14,822 nt of DNA from Thermotogaceae bacterium (GCA_011043375.1 DQYP01000180.1:1-14822); one strand, 5' to 3'; positions 1-7,400 are shown, counted from the first letter of the stretch. A program made the numbers and translations. Notes: a model not told the origin generated them from the letters alone.

Positions 1-660
1 ATAAAGTTACTAAAAGCTAAAAGATGGCTTTCGATACAAGTTCATCCCAATGACGAATACGCCATAAAAAATGAGAACGAACCGTGGGGCAAAAATGAGG
101 CATGGTATTTTCTTGAGTGTGATACGGAAACCAAAATAATAAATGGTGTGAGTGTCAAATCAAAACAAGAACTTGTCGATGCCATTGAAAGTGGCGAAAT
201 CGAAAAAGTTCTCAACTTTTCGAAAATCTCAAAGGGAGATTTTATATATCTAAGAGCTGGGACGGTCCATGCACTTGGTCCAGGAGCACTCACGCTGGAA
301 GTACAGCAAACATCCGATCTGACATATCGACTTTACGACTGGGGGAGTAATAGAGAACTACACTTGAACAAAGCACTCGATGTGATAGATTTTGATAATC
401 CTGTATCCGAAGTTGTAAAACTCGGTGATGCCTTTTCAAGTCCATACTTTAAAATCTCAAAGGTTGGAAAAGAAAGTGAAATAGAAGGTTTTTCCGTTTT
501 ATTCCTTTTGGAAAAATCCACGATTGATGGTGATCCTTTGAATGAGTACTCATGTGTTGTAATACCACCAGATTCTATGGTTCATTTCGAGGGCAGTTGT
601 ATAGAATTTAGACTTGGGGAATTTTGGAAAAAATGGATCAGGACTGATCGAGGGCTTTAA
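1..660 (+). CDS. manA: Mannose-6-phosphate isomerase, type I (5' end missing)
   Basis: This is the C-terminal part (219 residues) of a zinc-dependent phosphomannose isomerase, which interconverts mannose 6-phosphate and fructose 6-phosphate in the cytoplasm. The frame is open from base 1, so the true start lies upstream. Bacterial short-form enzymes are about 315 residues, so roughly 95 are missing. Visible family motifs, numbered from the first codon in the window, are the zinc-site pair Gln13/His15 in LSIQVHPND, Glu33 in PWGKNEAW, the third zinc ligand region with His90 in AGTVHALGPG, and the substrate-binding segment ending in Arg110 (TYRLYDWG). A GTG at 148 could be mistaken for the start, but the conserved zinc motifs lie before it. 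The last 23 bases overlap the 3' end of the convergent isocitrate dehydrogenase gene. Family assignment is secure; its operon partners lie outside the window. Confidence 0.93.
   Translation: MKLLKAKRWLSIQVHPNDEYAIKNENEPWGKNEAWYFLECDTETKIINGVSVKSKQELVDAIESGEIEKVLNFSKISKGDFIYLRAGTVHALGPGALTLEVQQTSDLTYRLYDWGSNRELHLNKALDVIDFDNPVSEVVKLGDAFSSPYFKISKVGKESEIEGFSVLFLLEKSTIDGDPLNEYSCVVIPPDSMVHFEGSCIEFRLGEFWKKWIRTDRGL
628..649 (-). terminator. Possible weak intrinsic terminator of the citrate-synthase/IDH operon
   Basis: Read on the minus strand, GATCAG-TC-CTGATC (bases 649-636) folds into about a 5-bp stem with a tetraloop. It is followed by CA and six T (633-628). It spans the TGA stop of isocitrate dehydrogenase and lies within the end of manA. 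The stem is short, so termination may be weak, but no better candidate is seen downstream of the minus-strand operon. Confidence 0.35.
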
Positions 661-1825
661 CGATCTCTTGTGCAAATTCCATAGTTCCAAGTGGTTCCAC
701 GTCAAGCTTTTCAGCAAGGTCCAAAGTTACTTTTTGTGATCTTATGGTTTCTTTAGCAGCCGATTCTATAGCTTGTGCTACCTCACCCCATCCCATGTAT
801 TTGAACATCAAAGCTCCTGAAAAGATTAAAGAAAGAGGATTGGCTATATTCTTTCCCGCTATGTCGGGAGCCGTGCCGTGGACTGCCTCGAATATTGCCA
901 CTTTATCCCCGATGTTCATACCCGGGGCTATCCCTAATCCACCAACTAAAGCTGCCGCTGCATCGGATAAATAATCACCATTCAAATTGGGTGCTATCAA
1001 TATATCGTATTTTTGAGGATGAAGAATCAATTGTTGAAACATATCATCCGCTATTCTACTATCGAAAGTGATTCTCCCTTCTTCTTTACCGGTGGCAGTT
1101 ATATTTCCAAACTCTTCCTCTAAAACTTCGAGCGCCCATTTCAGAAATGCTCCCTCTGTATATTTCATTATGTTTCCTTTGTGAACTATCGTTATTTTCC
1201 TTCTATTGTTTTCTATAGCATATTCCACAGCTTTTCTAACCAATCTTTTTGTAGCAAATTCACTTATAGTTTTCAAAGCTATTCCTGCGTCTTCTCTTAT
1301 ATTGACCTTCAAGCTCTCTCTGAAAAATTCTCTTATTTTAGTGGCTTGTGGATCTGTTGACTCCCATTCTAAACCTATATAGACATCCTCCGTGTTTTCT
1401 CTAAATATCACTAAATCAATATTTTCAGGGTTTTTCAAAGGTGAAGGAATCCCTTCAATCCATTTAACCGGCCTAATGTTGGCATAAAGATCAAAAATTT
1501 TCCGTAATTCAACGTTTAAACTCTTGTATCCACCACCTACAGGTGTTTTCACAGGTGATTTTATAGCGATTACGTGATCATTTATCTCTCTTATGGTCTC
1601 ATCTGGTAACAGGGTCCCATACTCTTTCAATGCCCTCTCTCCTATCAGCACTTCTTTCCAGTATATTCTTCTTTTTCCACGATATATCCTCTCTACAGCT
1701 GCGTTCCACACTAACATGGAGGCTTCCATTATTTCAGGACCTATGCCGTCACCTCTAATGAAAATTATTTCAGGATTCACCGGCACAAACAACTTACCAT
1801 CTATGAACTTGATCTTTTCTGCCAT
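638..1825 (-). CDS. icd: Isocitrate dehydrogenase, probably NAD-dependent
   Basis: This 395-residue cytoplasmic enzyme oxidatively decarboxylates isocitrate to 2-oxoglutarate. It is of the bacterial (E. coli-like) type. By alignment in my head with E. coli IDH, the isocitrate ligands are present: Ser102, Asn104 and Arg108 in KSLNVELRK, then Arg118, Arg142, Tyr149, Lys216 in HKGNIMKYTEG, and the metal aspartates Asp260, Asp284 and Asp288. The cofactor loop reads HGTAPDIAG with Asp321-Ile322 where NADP enzymes carry Lys-Tyr. That Asp-Ile pair is known for NAD-preferring members, so NAD use is inferred. The ATG follows AGAGGTG by 8 nt, and its A is shared with the last base of the TAA stop of the upstream small-subunit gene (TAATG), which suggests translational coupling. 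It is the last gene of the four-gene operon. The serine-asparagine substrate motif argues against isopropylmalate or homoisocitrate dehydrogenase. Confidence 0.95.
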   Translation of the reverse strand: MAEKIKFIDGKLFVPVNPEIIFIRGDGIGPEIMEASMLVWNAAVERIYRGKRRIYWKEVLIGERALKEYGTLLPDETIREINDHVIAIKSPVKTPVGGGYKSLNVELRKIFDLYANIRPVKWIEGIPSPLKNPENIDLVIFRENTEDVYIGLEWESTDPQATKIREFFRESLKVNIREDAGIALKTISEFATKRLVRKAVEYAIENNRRKITIVHKGNIMKYTEGAFLKWALEVLEEEFGNITATGKEEGRITFDSRIADDMFQQLILHPQKYDILIAPNLNGDYLSDAAAALVGGLGIAPGMNIGDKVAIFEAVHGTAPDIAGKNIANPLSLIFSGALMFKYMGWGEVAQAIESAAKETIRSQKVTLDLAEKLDVEPLGTMEFAQEIVKALDQS

Positions 1826-2334
1826 TATTCTGACACCTCTGGAAAATCCCCATATTTTTTGATGTAATTCGTTATTCCCCCTTCTTTCAGTATTTGCATC
1901 ATAAAATTCGGTATTGGTTCAAATTCATAAACCTCATTTTTAGTTATATTTTTTATCGTTCCATTTTCAAGATCCACAGAAAGTTCATCTCCTTGTTCAA
2001 TTCCGTCAGTTTCTTTCAATTCAACCAGTGGTAATCCTATGTTTATCGCGTTTCGATAGAATATTCTCGCGAACGACTCGGCTATTATACAGGACACCCC
2101 CGCCAACTTTATAATCCTTGGTGCATGCTCTCGTGAAGAGCCAAGTCCGAAGTTTTTACCAGCAACTATCAGATCTCCCTTTTTTACTTTCTTTGAAAAA
2201 TCTTCCATTGCGTCCTCAAGGACATGCATAGCTAGTTTTTGAAGATCATTTCGTAAATGAAAGTATCTTCCGGGTGCTATTAGATCTGTCGATATATTAT
2301 CCCCAAATTTCCAAACCTTTCCTTTTATCATCAT
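1825..2334 (-). CDS. leuD: Aconitase/isopropylmalate dehydratase family, small subunit (LeuD-type)
   Basis: This is the small (swivel) subunit, 169 residues, of a two-subunit hydro-lyase that moves a hydroxyl group between neighbouring carbons of a tricarboxylate or isopropylmalate. Family motifs are GDNISTDLIAPGRY near residues 11-24, GKNFGLGSSREHAP around 59-72 and ESFARIFYRNAINIGLP after it. The loop after PGRY, which sets substrate choice in LeuD/HacB proteins (YLRT in the Methanocaldococcus homoaconitase as I recall), reads YFHLRN here and looks one residue longer. Placed between citrate synthase and isocitrate dehydrogenase, the pair most likely acts as aconitase (citrate to isocitrate); standard annotation would call it 3-isopropylmalate dehydratase. 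A TTG at 2343 extends the frame by three codons but abuts the GGGAG, leaving no spacing. ATG at 2334 sits 9 nt after it and is preferred; ATG at 2331 is also possible. Confidence 0.88.
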   Translation of the reverse strand: MMIKGKVWKFGDNISTDLIAPGRYFHLRNDLQKLAMHVLEDAMEDFSKKVKKGDLIVAGKNFGLGSSREHAPRIIKLAGVSCIIAESFARIFYRNAINIGLPLVELKETDGIEQGDELSVDLENGTIKNITKNEVYEFEPIPNFMMQILKEGGITNYIKKYGDFPEVSE

Positions 2335-2352
2335 CTTATTCAACTCCCTTGA

Positions 2353-3609
2353 TCAAAGAAATCTCCTTGGATCTGTTATCTTTCCCGTCACTGCAGCAGC
2401 TGCTGCGGTAGCGGGCGATGCCAAAAATATCTCAGCATTTGGATTCCCCATTCTGCCCTTAAAATTCCTATTCTGGGTTGATAAAACTTTTTCGTTGTCC
2501 CCCAAGACACCCTGATGAATTCCAACACATGGACCGCATCCAGGGGGTATGATCACCGCTCCAAGTTCCACAAATTTCTCTATTATTCCTTCCTTTAGAG
2601 CTCGGTTTAGAATATTCTTGGATGCAGGTGAAACTATCAAACGAACATTTGGAGATTTACCGTTTTTTTCCAATATCTTCAACGCTGTTGTCAAATCATT
2701 TAATCTTCCGTTGGTGCATGTTCCTATAAAGATCTGATCTATCTTTATATTCTCTTTTTCCAACTCTGAGACAGGCTTGACATTATCAACCTGATGTGGC
2801 ACAGAAACCATAGGTTCCAACCTTGATGCATTCACTTTCACTACTTTCTCGTACGATGCATCAGGATCGGGAAATATTTTTCTAAAGTCACTCCCTCTAC
2901 CACTGCTTTCCAAGAATTTTTTAGTGGTTTCATCCGTTGGTATCAGACCTGTTTTGGCGCCAGCCTCAACTGCCATATTACTCAGGGTAAAACGATCATC
3001 TTGTCCCATACTCTCCACACACTCTCCAACAAACTCGATCGCTTTGTAGGTTGCACCATCGCTACCCAATATCCTCATGATCTCGAGTATCACATCTTTT
3101 GGGTATACCCCTACCATCAACTCACCTTCTATAATAACCTTGATAGTTTCAGGAACCTTAAACCAAATTTTTCCTAATCCGAAGGCTATTGCCACATCAG
3201 TGGATCCCATTCCAGTTGCAAAAGCTCCAAGGGCACCTGAAGTGCAAGTATGTGAATCCGCTCCAACTACAATATCACCGGGTTTAACATATTTTTCCAC
3301 GAGTATCTGGTGACATATCCCTTCTCCAATATCGTGTAAATATGCCGATGTACTTCTTGCAAACTCTCGCATGAGTTTTTGAGAGTTTGAAAGCTCCTTT
3401 CTTGGGCTCGGCGAAGCGTGATCTATAACTAACAAAGCCCTTTTCACATTCACATCCTTGAATCCCATCTTTTTAAATTCCTCGATCATCAGCGGACCTG
3501 TTCCATCTTGAACCATTGCAACGTCTATTTTTGAAATCACCATATCTCCCGCTTTGACATCTCTACCAACATGTTCTGAAAAGATTTTCTCAGTCATCGT
3601 TTTTCCCAT
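2353..3609 (-). CDS. leuC: Aconitase/isopropylmalate dehydratase family, large subunit (LeuC-type)
   Basis: This is the catalytic iron-sulfur subunit (418 residues), partner of the LeuD-type protein encoded 18 bases downstream. The three [4Fe-4S] cysteines are visible as Cys298 in GTCTNGR and Cys358 and Cys361 in PPGCGPC. Other family signatures are VIDHASPSP near residue 61, GADSHTCTSGALGAFATG near 116-133 and GRMGNPNAEIFLASPATAAA near 385-404. The length fits the short, separate LeuC/HacA class rather than the roughly 900-residue single-chain aconitases. From the operon (citrate synthase 9 bases upstream, isocitrate dehydrogenase last) the inferred reaction is citrate to isocitrate via aconitate. 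Sequence alone does not rule out isopropylmalate or homocitrate as substrate. The ATG at 3609 is preceded by GAGGAG with 5-nt spacing, which supports it over the internal ATG four codons later. Confidence 0.9.
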   Translation of the reverse strand: MGKTMTEKIFSEHVGRDVKAGDMVISKIDVAMVQDGTGPLMIEEFKKMGFKDVNVKRALLVIDHASPSPRKELSNSQKLMREFARSTSAYLHDIGEGICHQILVEKYVKPGDIVVGADSHTCTSGALGAFATGMGSTDVAIAFGLGKIWFKVPETIKVIIEGELMVGVYPKDVILEIMRILGSDGATYKAIEFVGECVESMGQDDRFTLSNMAVEAGAKTGLIPTDETTKKFLESSGRGSDFRKIFPDPDASYEKVVKVNASRLEPMVSVPHQVDNVKPVSELEKENIKIDQIFIGTCTNGRLNDLTTALKILEKNGKSPNVRLIVSPASKNILNRALKEGIIEKFVELGAVIIPPGCGPCVGIHQGVLGDNEKVLSTQNRNFKGRMGNPNAEIFLASPATAAAAAVTGKITDPRRFL

Positions 3610-3618
3610 AATATCTCC

Positions 3619-4743
3619 TCACCTTTCATCAATTGGAGTGTAATCCTTGTGCATGGAGCCTATATACTTGCTTGATGGTCTAAAAAGTCGGTTGTTTTTT
3701 GTGTATTCAATCACGTGAGCTGTCCAACCGACAACCCTCGAAAGAGCAAAAAGAGCGGTGAACATTTTCCTGGGAAAGCCCAAATAACTATAGAAAATTC
3801 CAGAATATAAATCAATATTTGGATACAACCTCTTAACTGGATTGTTAACCAAAATTTCCTCCAATTTCTCGGCTATTTTGAGATATTTATAAAGCTCATC
3901 ATTATGGTCGGTGATTACACTCTTCAACAATTCCTTTATGTAAACTGCCCTTGGATCGTAAGTTTTATAAACTCTATGCCCGAATCCCATGATACGTCGT
4001 TTCAATTTGAAAGACTCCTCCACGTACTTTTCTACATTGTTTATGGCACCTACTTCTTCCAACATATTCAAGACACGCTCATTGGCTCCCCCATGAAGCG
4101 ATCCTTTTAGTGCTCCAAGTGCTCCAACAACGCAAGAATACATGTCCGATAGAGTAGAACCAATGACCAATGAACTGAAAGTGGAAGCATTCAACCCTTG
4201 TTCCATGTGAAGAATCAGGCAAGATTCTAATGCCTCAATGAATTCTTCATCCTCCAGATTTTCAAAGCACATCCAATAAAAATTTTCTATATGGTTCAAC
4301 GAGGGATTAGGAGGTATAATTTTCAAATCATTTGAATATCTATAATAATAAGCAATGATGGTAGGAAGGATCGATGTAATCTTTATGGCAGTTTCATAAA
4401 GATCCTTGGAATTTCTCCAATCTAACGCACCGATCAATGACAAAATTGTTTTTAAAACATCCATATAATGAAGATCCTTCGGCAAATCGAACAGAACTTT
4501 CAAAACTTCCCTTGGTAATTCTCTGGCCTCTCGAAGTTTTCTCTCTAATTCTTGCAACTCCAATCTGTTTGGAAGATGATCATTCCACAGCAAGTATGCA
4601 GTCTCTTCAAAAGAAGAATTGCTTGCTAAAGTTTCTACAGGGATACCACGATAGGACAATTTCCCTGCTTTACCATTAATGAAACTAATCGAAGTTTCAC
4701 AAACAACAACACCTTCCAAACCTCTTGAAATTTTGTTATCCAT
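3619..4743 (-). CDS. gltA: Citrate synthase
   Basis: This 374-residue enzyme condenses oxaloacetate with acetyl-CoA to give citrate and CoA in the cytoplasm. It is the first gene of the minus-strand operon and commits carbon to the 2-oxoglutarate branch. The N-terminus SRGLEGVVVCETSIS is typical of the short Gram-positive/archaeal-type enzymes. The catalytic triad is present as His217 in GSLHGGANERV, His256 in MGFGHRVYKTYDPRA and Asp311 in YPNIDLYSG. The family motif HxxQGLNASTF is near residues 179-189. A TTG at 4755 extends the frame by four codons but has no ribosome binding site. ATG at 4743 follows a GGGGG stretch by about 5 nt and fits the family N-terminus. 2-Methylcitrate synthase is a close relative and cannot be excluded from motifs, but the aconitase-type and IDH neighbours support citrate. 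The stop codon lies within the ribosome binding site region of the next gene. Confidence 0.94.
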   Translation of the reverse strand: MDNKISRGLEGVVVCETSISFINGKAGKLSYRGIPVETLASNSSFEETAYLLWNDHLPNRLELQELERKLREARELPREVLKVLFDLPKDLHYMDVLKTILSLIGALDWRNSKDLYETAIKITSILPTIIAYYYRYSNDLKIIPPNPSLNHIENFYWMCFENLEDEEFIEALESCLILHMEQGLNASTFSSLVIGSTLSDMYSCVVGALGALKGSLHGGANERVLNMLEEVGAINNVEKYVEESFKLKRRIMGFGHRVYKTYDPRAVYIKELLKSVITDHNDELYKYLKIAEKLEEILVNNPVKRLYPNIDLYSGIFYSYLGFPRKMFTALFALSRVVGWTAHVIEYTKNNRLFRPSSKYIGSMHKDYTPIDER

Positions 4744-4972
4744 TTTTGCCCCCAACAGATCGACATGTAAAAAATTTTCCTATATATTAACATACAAACT
4801 TGAAGTTTTCTTTTAATCTAATTTAAACAATTATAAAGTAGAAAATCTTTAGTTCATCACTTTACAATTTAATAACAAGCAGTATAGATAAGATATAATT
4901 TGCAATAGTTACGTGGCCAAACCTTATAAAAGAGTTTCCATCGAAAAGTGTATACAATTGGTGGGATGAGAT
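4744..4972. promoter_or_regulatory. Divergent intergenic region with candidate promoters
   Basis: This AT-rich, 229-base stretch separates the minus-strand citrate synthase operon from the plus-strand MFS gene. Plus-strand candidates are TTTACA (4861-4866) with TATAGA (4883-4888) at 16-bp spacing, and a perfect TATAAT at 4894-4899 with only a weak -35. On the minus strand there is a perfect TATAAT (plus-strand ATTATA at 4830-4835) without a clear -35. The MFS start at 4973 follows GGTGG (4960-4964) by 8 nt. I see no clear operator palindrome, riboswitch or terminator here. Confidence 0.4.
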
Positions 4973-6181
4973 ATGGATAATGTAAAAAGGAATTTCTTCG
5001 CTTTTTTATGGCACAGTGTTTTTCTTGCACTCGCTGCTACATTTATAGATATGAACACAGTTACATCATCCCTCATTTTAGAAGTTGGGGGTAGAGAAAT
5101 AGCCTTAGGCTTGGTGACAGCCATATTCGTTGGTGTTCCACTTCTTGTTCAATTGATATTCGCGAGCTTTCTATCATCGAAAAATAGGAAAAAACCGTTT
5201 CTACTGCTTGGCATATACATGCGAGTTTTTTCTCTGGCAATAATAGGTGTTCTCCTGATTTCTCCGATCAGTGGCACTTCGTTGTTAACACTCATAATAG
5301 TATCCATCTCCATATTCTCATTCAGCGGTGTTTTTGCCGGTGTGAGCTATACTGATCTTCTCGGAAAATCCATTCCCAAGGATTCAATACGCAAGTTCAT
5401 GTCCTACCGTCAAATATTAAAAAGTGTCTTTGCGATCTTAGGTGTCTTCGCTGCTAAGATGGTCTTGAGGATTTACAAGTATCCAAAGAATTATTCGGTT
5501 ATGTTCTTCACAGCATCTCTACTGTTGGGAATAGCATCCATAGGATTCTGGATGATAAAAGAAAATTATGAGGCGCACAAGAAGTTACCATCGTTTTGGA
5601 GAATATTGAAGAGTGTTCCTAGCGTGATCGTAAAAGATAAAAATCTAAGAAATTACATATTTTTCAGTAATTTCACCGGTTTTGGATTGATAATAGCACC
5701 CTTCTACATATTACTGGCTCGTAAAACTTTCACACTATCCAACGATTTCGTTGGAATTTTTCTGCTTTTTCAAATGATCGGTATAGCGGTTGCGAGCTTT
5801 TTCTGGGGTAGCTACCTCAGACGTAATGGCTATAGAAAGGTTTTAAACAGATGTGTGATTTTAGGCACTACTATTCCTGTTTTAGCGTTGATCTTGAGTT
5901 ATGTGAATCCATACGTGTATTCAGTCATCTTTTTTCTTTCTGGATTCACATTGAGTGCACGTCAAATGAGTTTTGAAGGGGTGCTGATTGAAATAAGTAC
6001 CATCGACAACCGAGCACTGTACATCGGTATTTCTGGTGCTTTGAATCTTGTAACTGCTTTGCTACCATTGATTATGGGTATTTTAATAAAATACATTGGT
6101 TTTTTTATTGTTTTTCCACTGGTTAGCTTGATGGTGATAACAAGTCTGTTCTTCTTGAAAAATATAAGCGACATCGATTGA
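4973..6181 (+). CDS. MFS transporter, substrate unknown
   Basis: This 402-residue inner-membrane protein has about twelve hydrophobic segments, roughly at residues 9-27, 42-66, 76-97, 102-128, 148-167, 173-194, 227-249, 257-279, 291-310, 315-333, 347-370 and 375-395. There is a longer, charged central loop near 195-226, the usual 6+6 plan of the major facilitator superfamily. Basic clusters in predicted cytoplasmic loops (SSKNRKK near 68-74, YLRRNGYRK near 281-289) replace the classic GxxxDRxGRR loop motif only loosely. There is no cleavable signal peptide. The first helix segment with an Asp-Met-Asn-Thr stretch (residues 26-29) resembles a poorly characterised MFS group. It appears to be transcribed alone: the operon before it is divergent, and the fucose operon after it has its own promoter. 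Substrate and direction of transport cannot be read from the sequence, and a role in sugar uptake is only a guess from position. Confidence 0.82.
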   Translation: MDNVKRNFFAFLWHSVFLALAATFIDMNTVTSSLILEVGGREIALGLVTAIFVGVPLLVQLIFASFLSSKNRKKPFLLLGIYMRVFSLAIIGVLLISPISGTSLLTLIIVSISIFSFSGVFAGVSYTDLLGKSIPKDSIRKFMSYRQILKSVFAILGVFAAKMVLRIYKYPKNYSVMFFTASLLLGIASIGFWMIKENYEAHKKLPSFWRILKSVPSVIVKDKNLRNYIFFSNFTGFGLIIAPFYILLARKTFTLSNDFVGIFLLFQMIGIAVASFFWGSYLRRNGYRKVLNRCVILGTTIPVLALILSYVNPYVYSVIFFLSGFTLSARQMSFEGVLIEISTIDNRALYIGISGALNLVTALLPLIMGILIKYIGFFIVFPLVSLMVITSLFFLKNISDID

Positions 6182-6262
6182 TTCTCTTCAAATTCCGCAT
6201 ATTATCTGATCTTCATCCAGTTGTCATTGCTCTTTCTTTTGTTAAGCAATCATAAATTTTAC

Positions 6263-6292
6263 TTGACAAAATAAAAAATCTGGCATTATAAT
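6263..6292 (+). promoter_or_regulatory. Sigma-A-type promoter of the fucose operon
   Basis: TTGACA (6263-6268) and TATAAT (6287-6292) both match the housekeeping consensus perfectly, with an 18-bp spacer. Transcription should start near 6299-6300, about 30 bases before the regulator gene. It is the only strong promoter I see upstream of the operon. Confidence 0.85.
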
Positions 6293-6303
6293 AGCAAAGG
6301 TAT

Positions 6304-6317
6304 CGCAAACGATTGCG
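6304..6317 (+). promoter_or_regulatory. LacI-family operator
   Basis: CGCAAACGATTGCG is a near-perfect 14-bp palindrome with the central CG step typical of LacI-family operators; the two half-sites CGCAAAC and GATTGCG differ by one base after reverse complementing. It lies at about +5 to +18 relative to the predicted start of transcription and touches the GGGGAG ribosome binding site of the regulator gene. Bound repressor would therefore block early transcription. The likely ligand is the product of the adjacent regulator gene, making this autoregulation (inferred). Confidence 0.8.
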
Positions 6318-6329
6318 GGGAGTTTCCAT

Positions 6330-7370
6330 ATGGCTAAAAATGATAAGGTGACAATTCGCGATATTGCAAAAATTCTGGGAATTTCTCCATCCACGGTGTC
6401 GCGAGCGATGAGTGGAAAACCTGGTGTCAACAAAGATTTGAGAAATAGAATCTTAACACTCGCCAAAGAGCTTGGATATATCCCAAATATCGCGGCGAAA
6501 TCTTTAAAAACAAGCAAAACCCAAACAATAGGTTTGCTTGTCTCTGACATAAGAAACCCTTTTTTCCAGTACTTTATGAGTGGTCTTGAAAAAGTGTTAT
6601 TTTACAGGGGCTATAAATTCATTGTTTGTAACACGGATGAGGATTTAAAAAAAGAAGATGTGTACTTGAAATGGCTTTTAGAACATGGAGTGGACGGGAT
6701 CGTTGCTTCGCCATTGACAGACAAGGAAGGTCACAGTAATAAGATGCTGTACAGAAAAGCAAAAAAATTTGGAATCAAAGTTGTTTTTTATGATCGATTG
6801 TTGGATGGAGATAATGACTTTGACAGTATTACCATAGACAATCAACAAGCAATATTCGAAGCTGTTGAATACTTGAAAGATTGTGGTCATAAGAAATTGG
6901 GGATCTATCTCTACAAGAGTAACATATACACGGTTAGGGAAAGATTAGAAGGGTTCAAGAAAGCGTGTAAAATCTTTGATTTACCATTTAACACCGATTG
7001 GGTGATAGATGGAATAGATTTCGAAACCGAAGAGGATTACAAAAAAGCCATTGCAGGAATCCTCTCTTCAAGCTACAGACCTACTGCAATGCTTGCAACG
7101 AATTACTTCATCACAAGGGTGATGCTGAAAGTAGCAAAGGAATCGAATATAAAAGTACCAGATGAGTTTTCGATAGTTGGATTTGACGATATAGTGGAAA
7201 ATGAATTGGTAACTCCAACTATAACCACAATAAAACAACCGGTTATCGAGATGGGAAAGATTGCTGGAGCGCTTATACTGGATTTGATAGATAACGAATC
7301 AAGGAAAGTATCGAAAATAGTATTGAAAACCGAACTCGTTGTGCGTGAATCCGTAAAAAAAATCATTTGA
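6330..7370 (+). CDS. LacI-family repressor, probable fucose-responsive regulator
   Basis: This 346-residue DNA-binding repressor has a LacI helix-turn-helix at about residues 8-27 (VTIRDIAKILGISPSTVSRA). The hinge helix follows near 50-62 (IPNIAAKSLKT), with the minor-groove leucine at Leu59. A periplasmic-binding-protein-like effector domain runs from about 66 to 340 and includes RERLEGF at 203-209, GFDD at 284-287 and TTIKQP at 299-304. Pro20-Ser21 take the place of the specificity pair Tyr17-Gln18 of E. coli LacI. GGGGAG precedes the ATG by 7 nt. As first gene of the unit, with an operator over its own start site, it very likely controls the transporter, fucosidase, isomerase and mutarotase genes and is released by fucose or a derivative. 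The effector is inferred from the operon, not from the protein. Confidence 0.9.
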   Translation: MAKNDKVTIRDIAKILGISPSTVSRAMSGKPGVNKDLRNRILTLAKELGYIPNIAAKSLKTSKTQTIGLLVSDIRNPFFQYFMSGLEKVLFYRGYKFIVCNTDEDLKKEDVYLKWLLEHGVDGIVASPLTDKEGHSNKMLYRKAKKFGIKVVFYDRLLDGDNDFDSITIDNQQAIFEAVEYLKDCGHKKLGIYLYKSNIYTVRERLEGFKKACKIFDLPFNTDWVIDGIDFETEEDYKKAIAGILSSSYRPTAMLATNYFITRVMLKVAKESNIKVPDEFSIVGFDDIVENELVTPTITTIKQPVIEMGKIAGALILDLIDNESRKVSKIVLKTELVVRESVKKII

Positions 7371-7386
7371 TCATAGAGTATAGAAA

Positions 7387-7400
7387 CCGGGAAAACCCGG
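7387..7400 (+). other. Short GC-rich stem-loop between regulator and binding-protein genes
   Basis: CCGGG-AAAA-CCCGG forms a 5-bp all-GC stem with a four-base loop in the 55-base gap between the repressor gene and the binding-protein gene. It also forms part of a direct repeat (CCGGGAAAA twice). No T tract follows, so it is unlikely to terminate. It lies 12 bases before a very strong AGGAGGTG and could protect or mark the 5' end of a processed transporter mRNA. The function is speculative. Confidence 0.35.

Noticed and set aside
148..660. Apparent complete gene starting at GTG 148
   Set aside because: The frame stays open to base 1 and the conserved manA zinc motifs (QVHP, GKNEAW) lie upstream of the GTG, so this is the end of a longer gene.
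2335..2343. TTG start for the small dehydratase subunit
   Set aside because: The TTG directly abuts the GGGAG ribosome binding site, leaving no spacing; ATG at 2334 fits.
4744..4755. TTG start for citrate synthase
   Set aside because: No ribosome binding site precedes it; ATG at 4743 has a G-rich site at a proper distance and the expected family N-terminus.
6226..6250. ATTGCT...AGCAAT inverted repeat after the MFS gene as a terminator
   Set aside because: Only 6 bp with a 13-base loop and no T tract directly after it, so evidence is too weak.
7387..7400. Intergenic hairpin as a transcription terminator
   Set aside because: No T run follows the stem; it is listed only as a possible RNA element.
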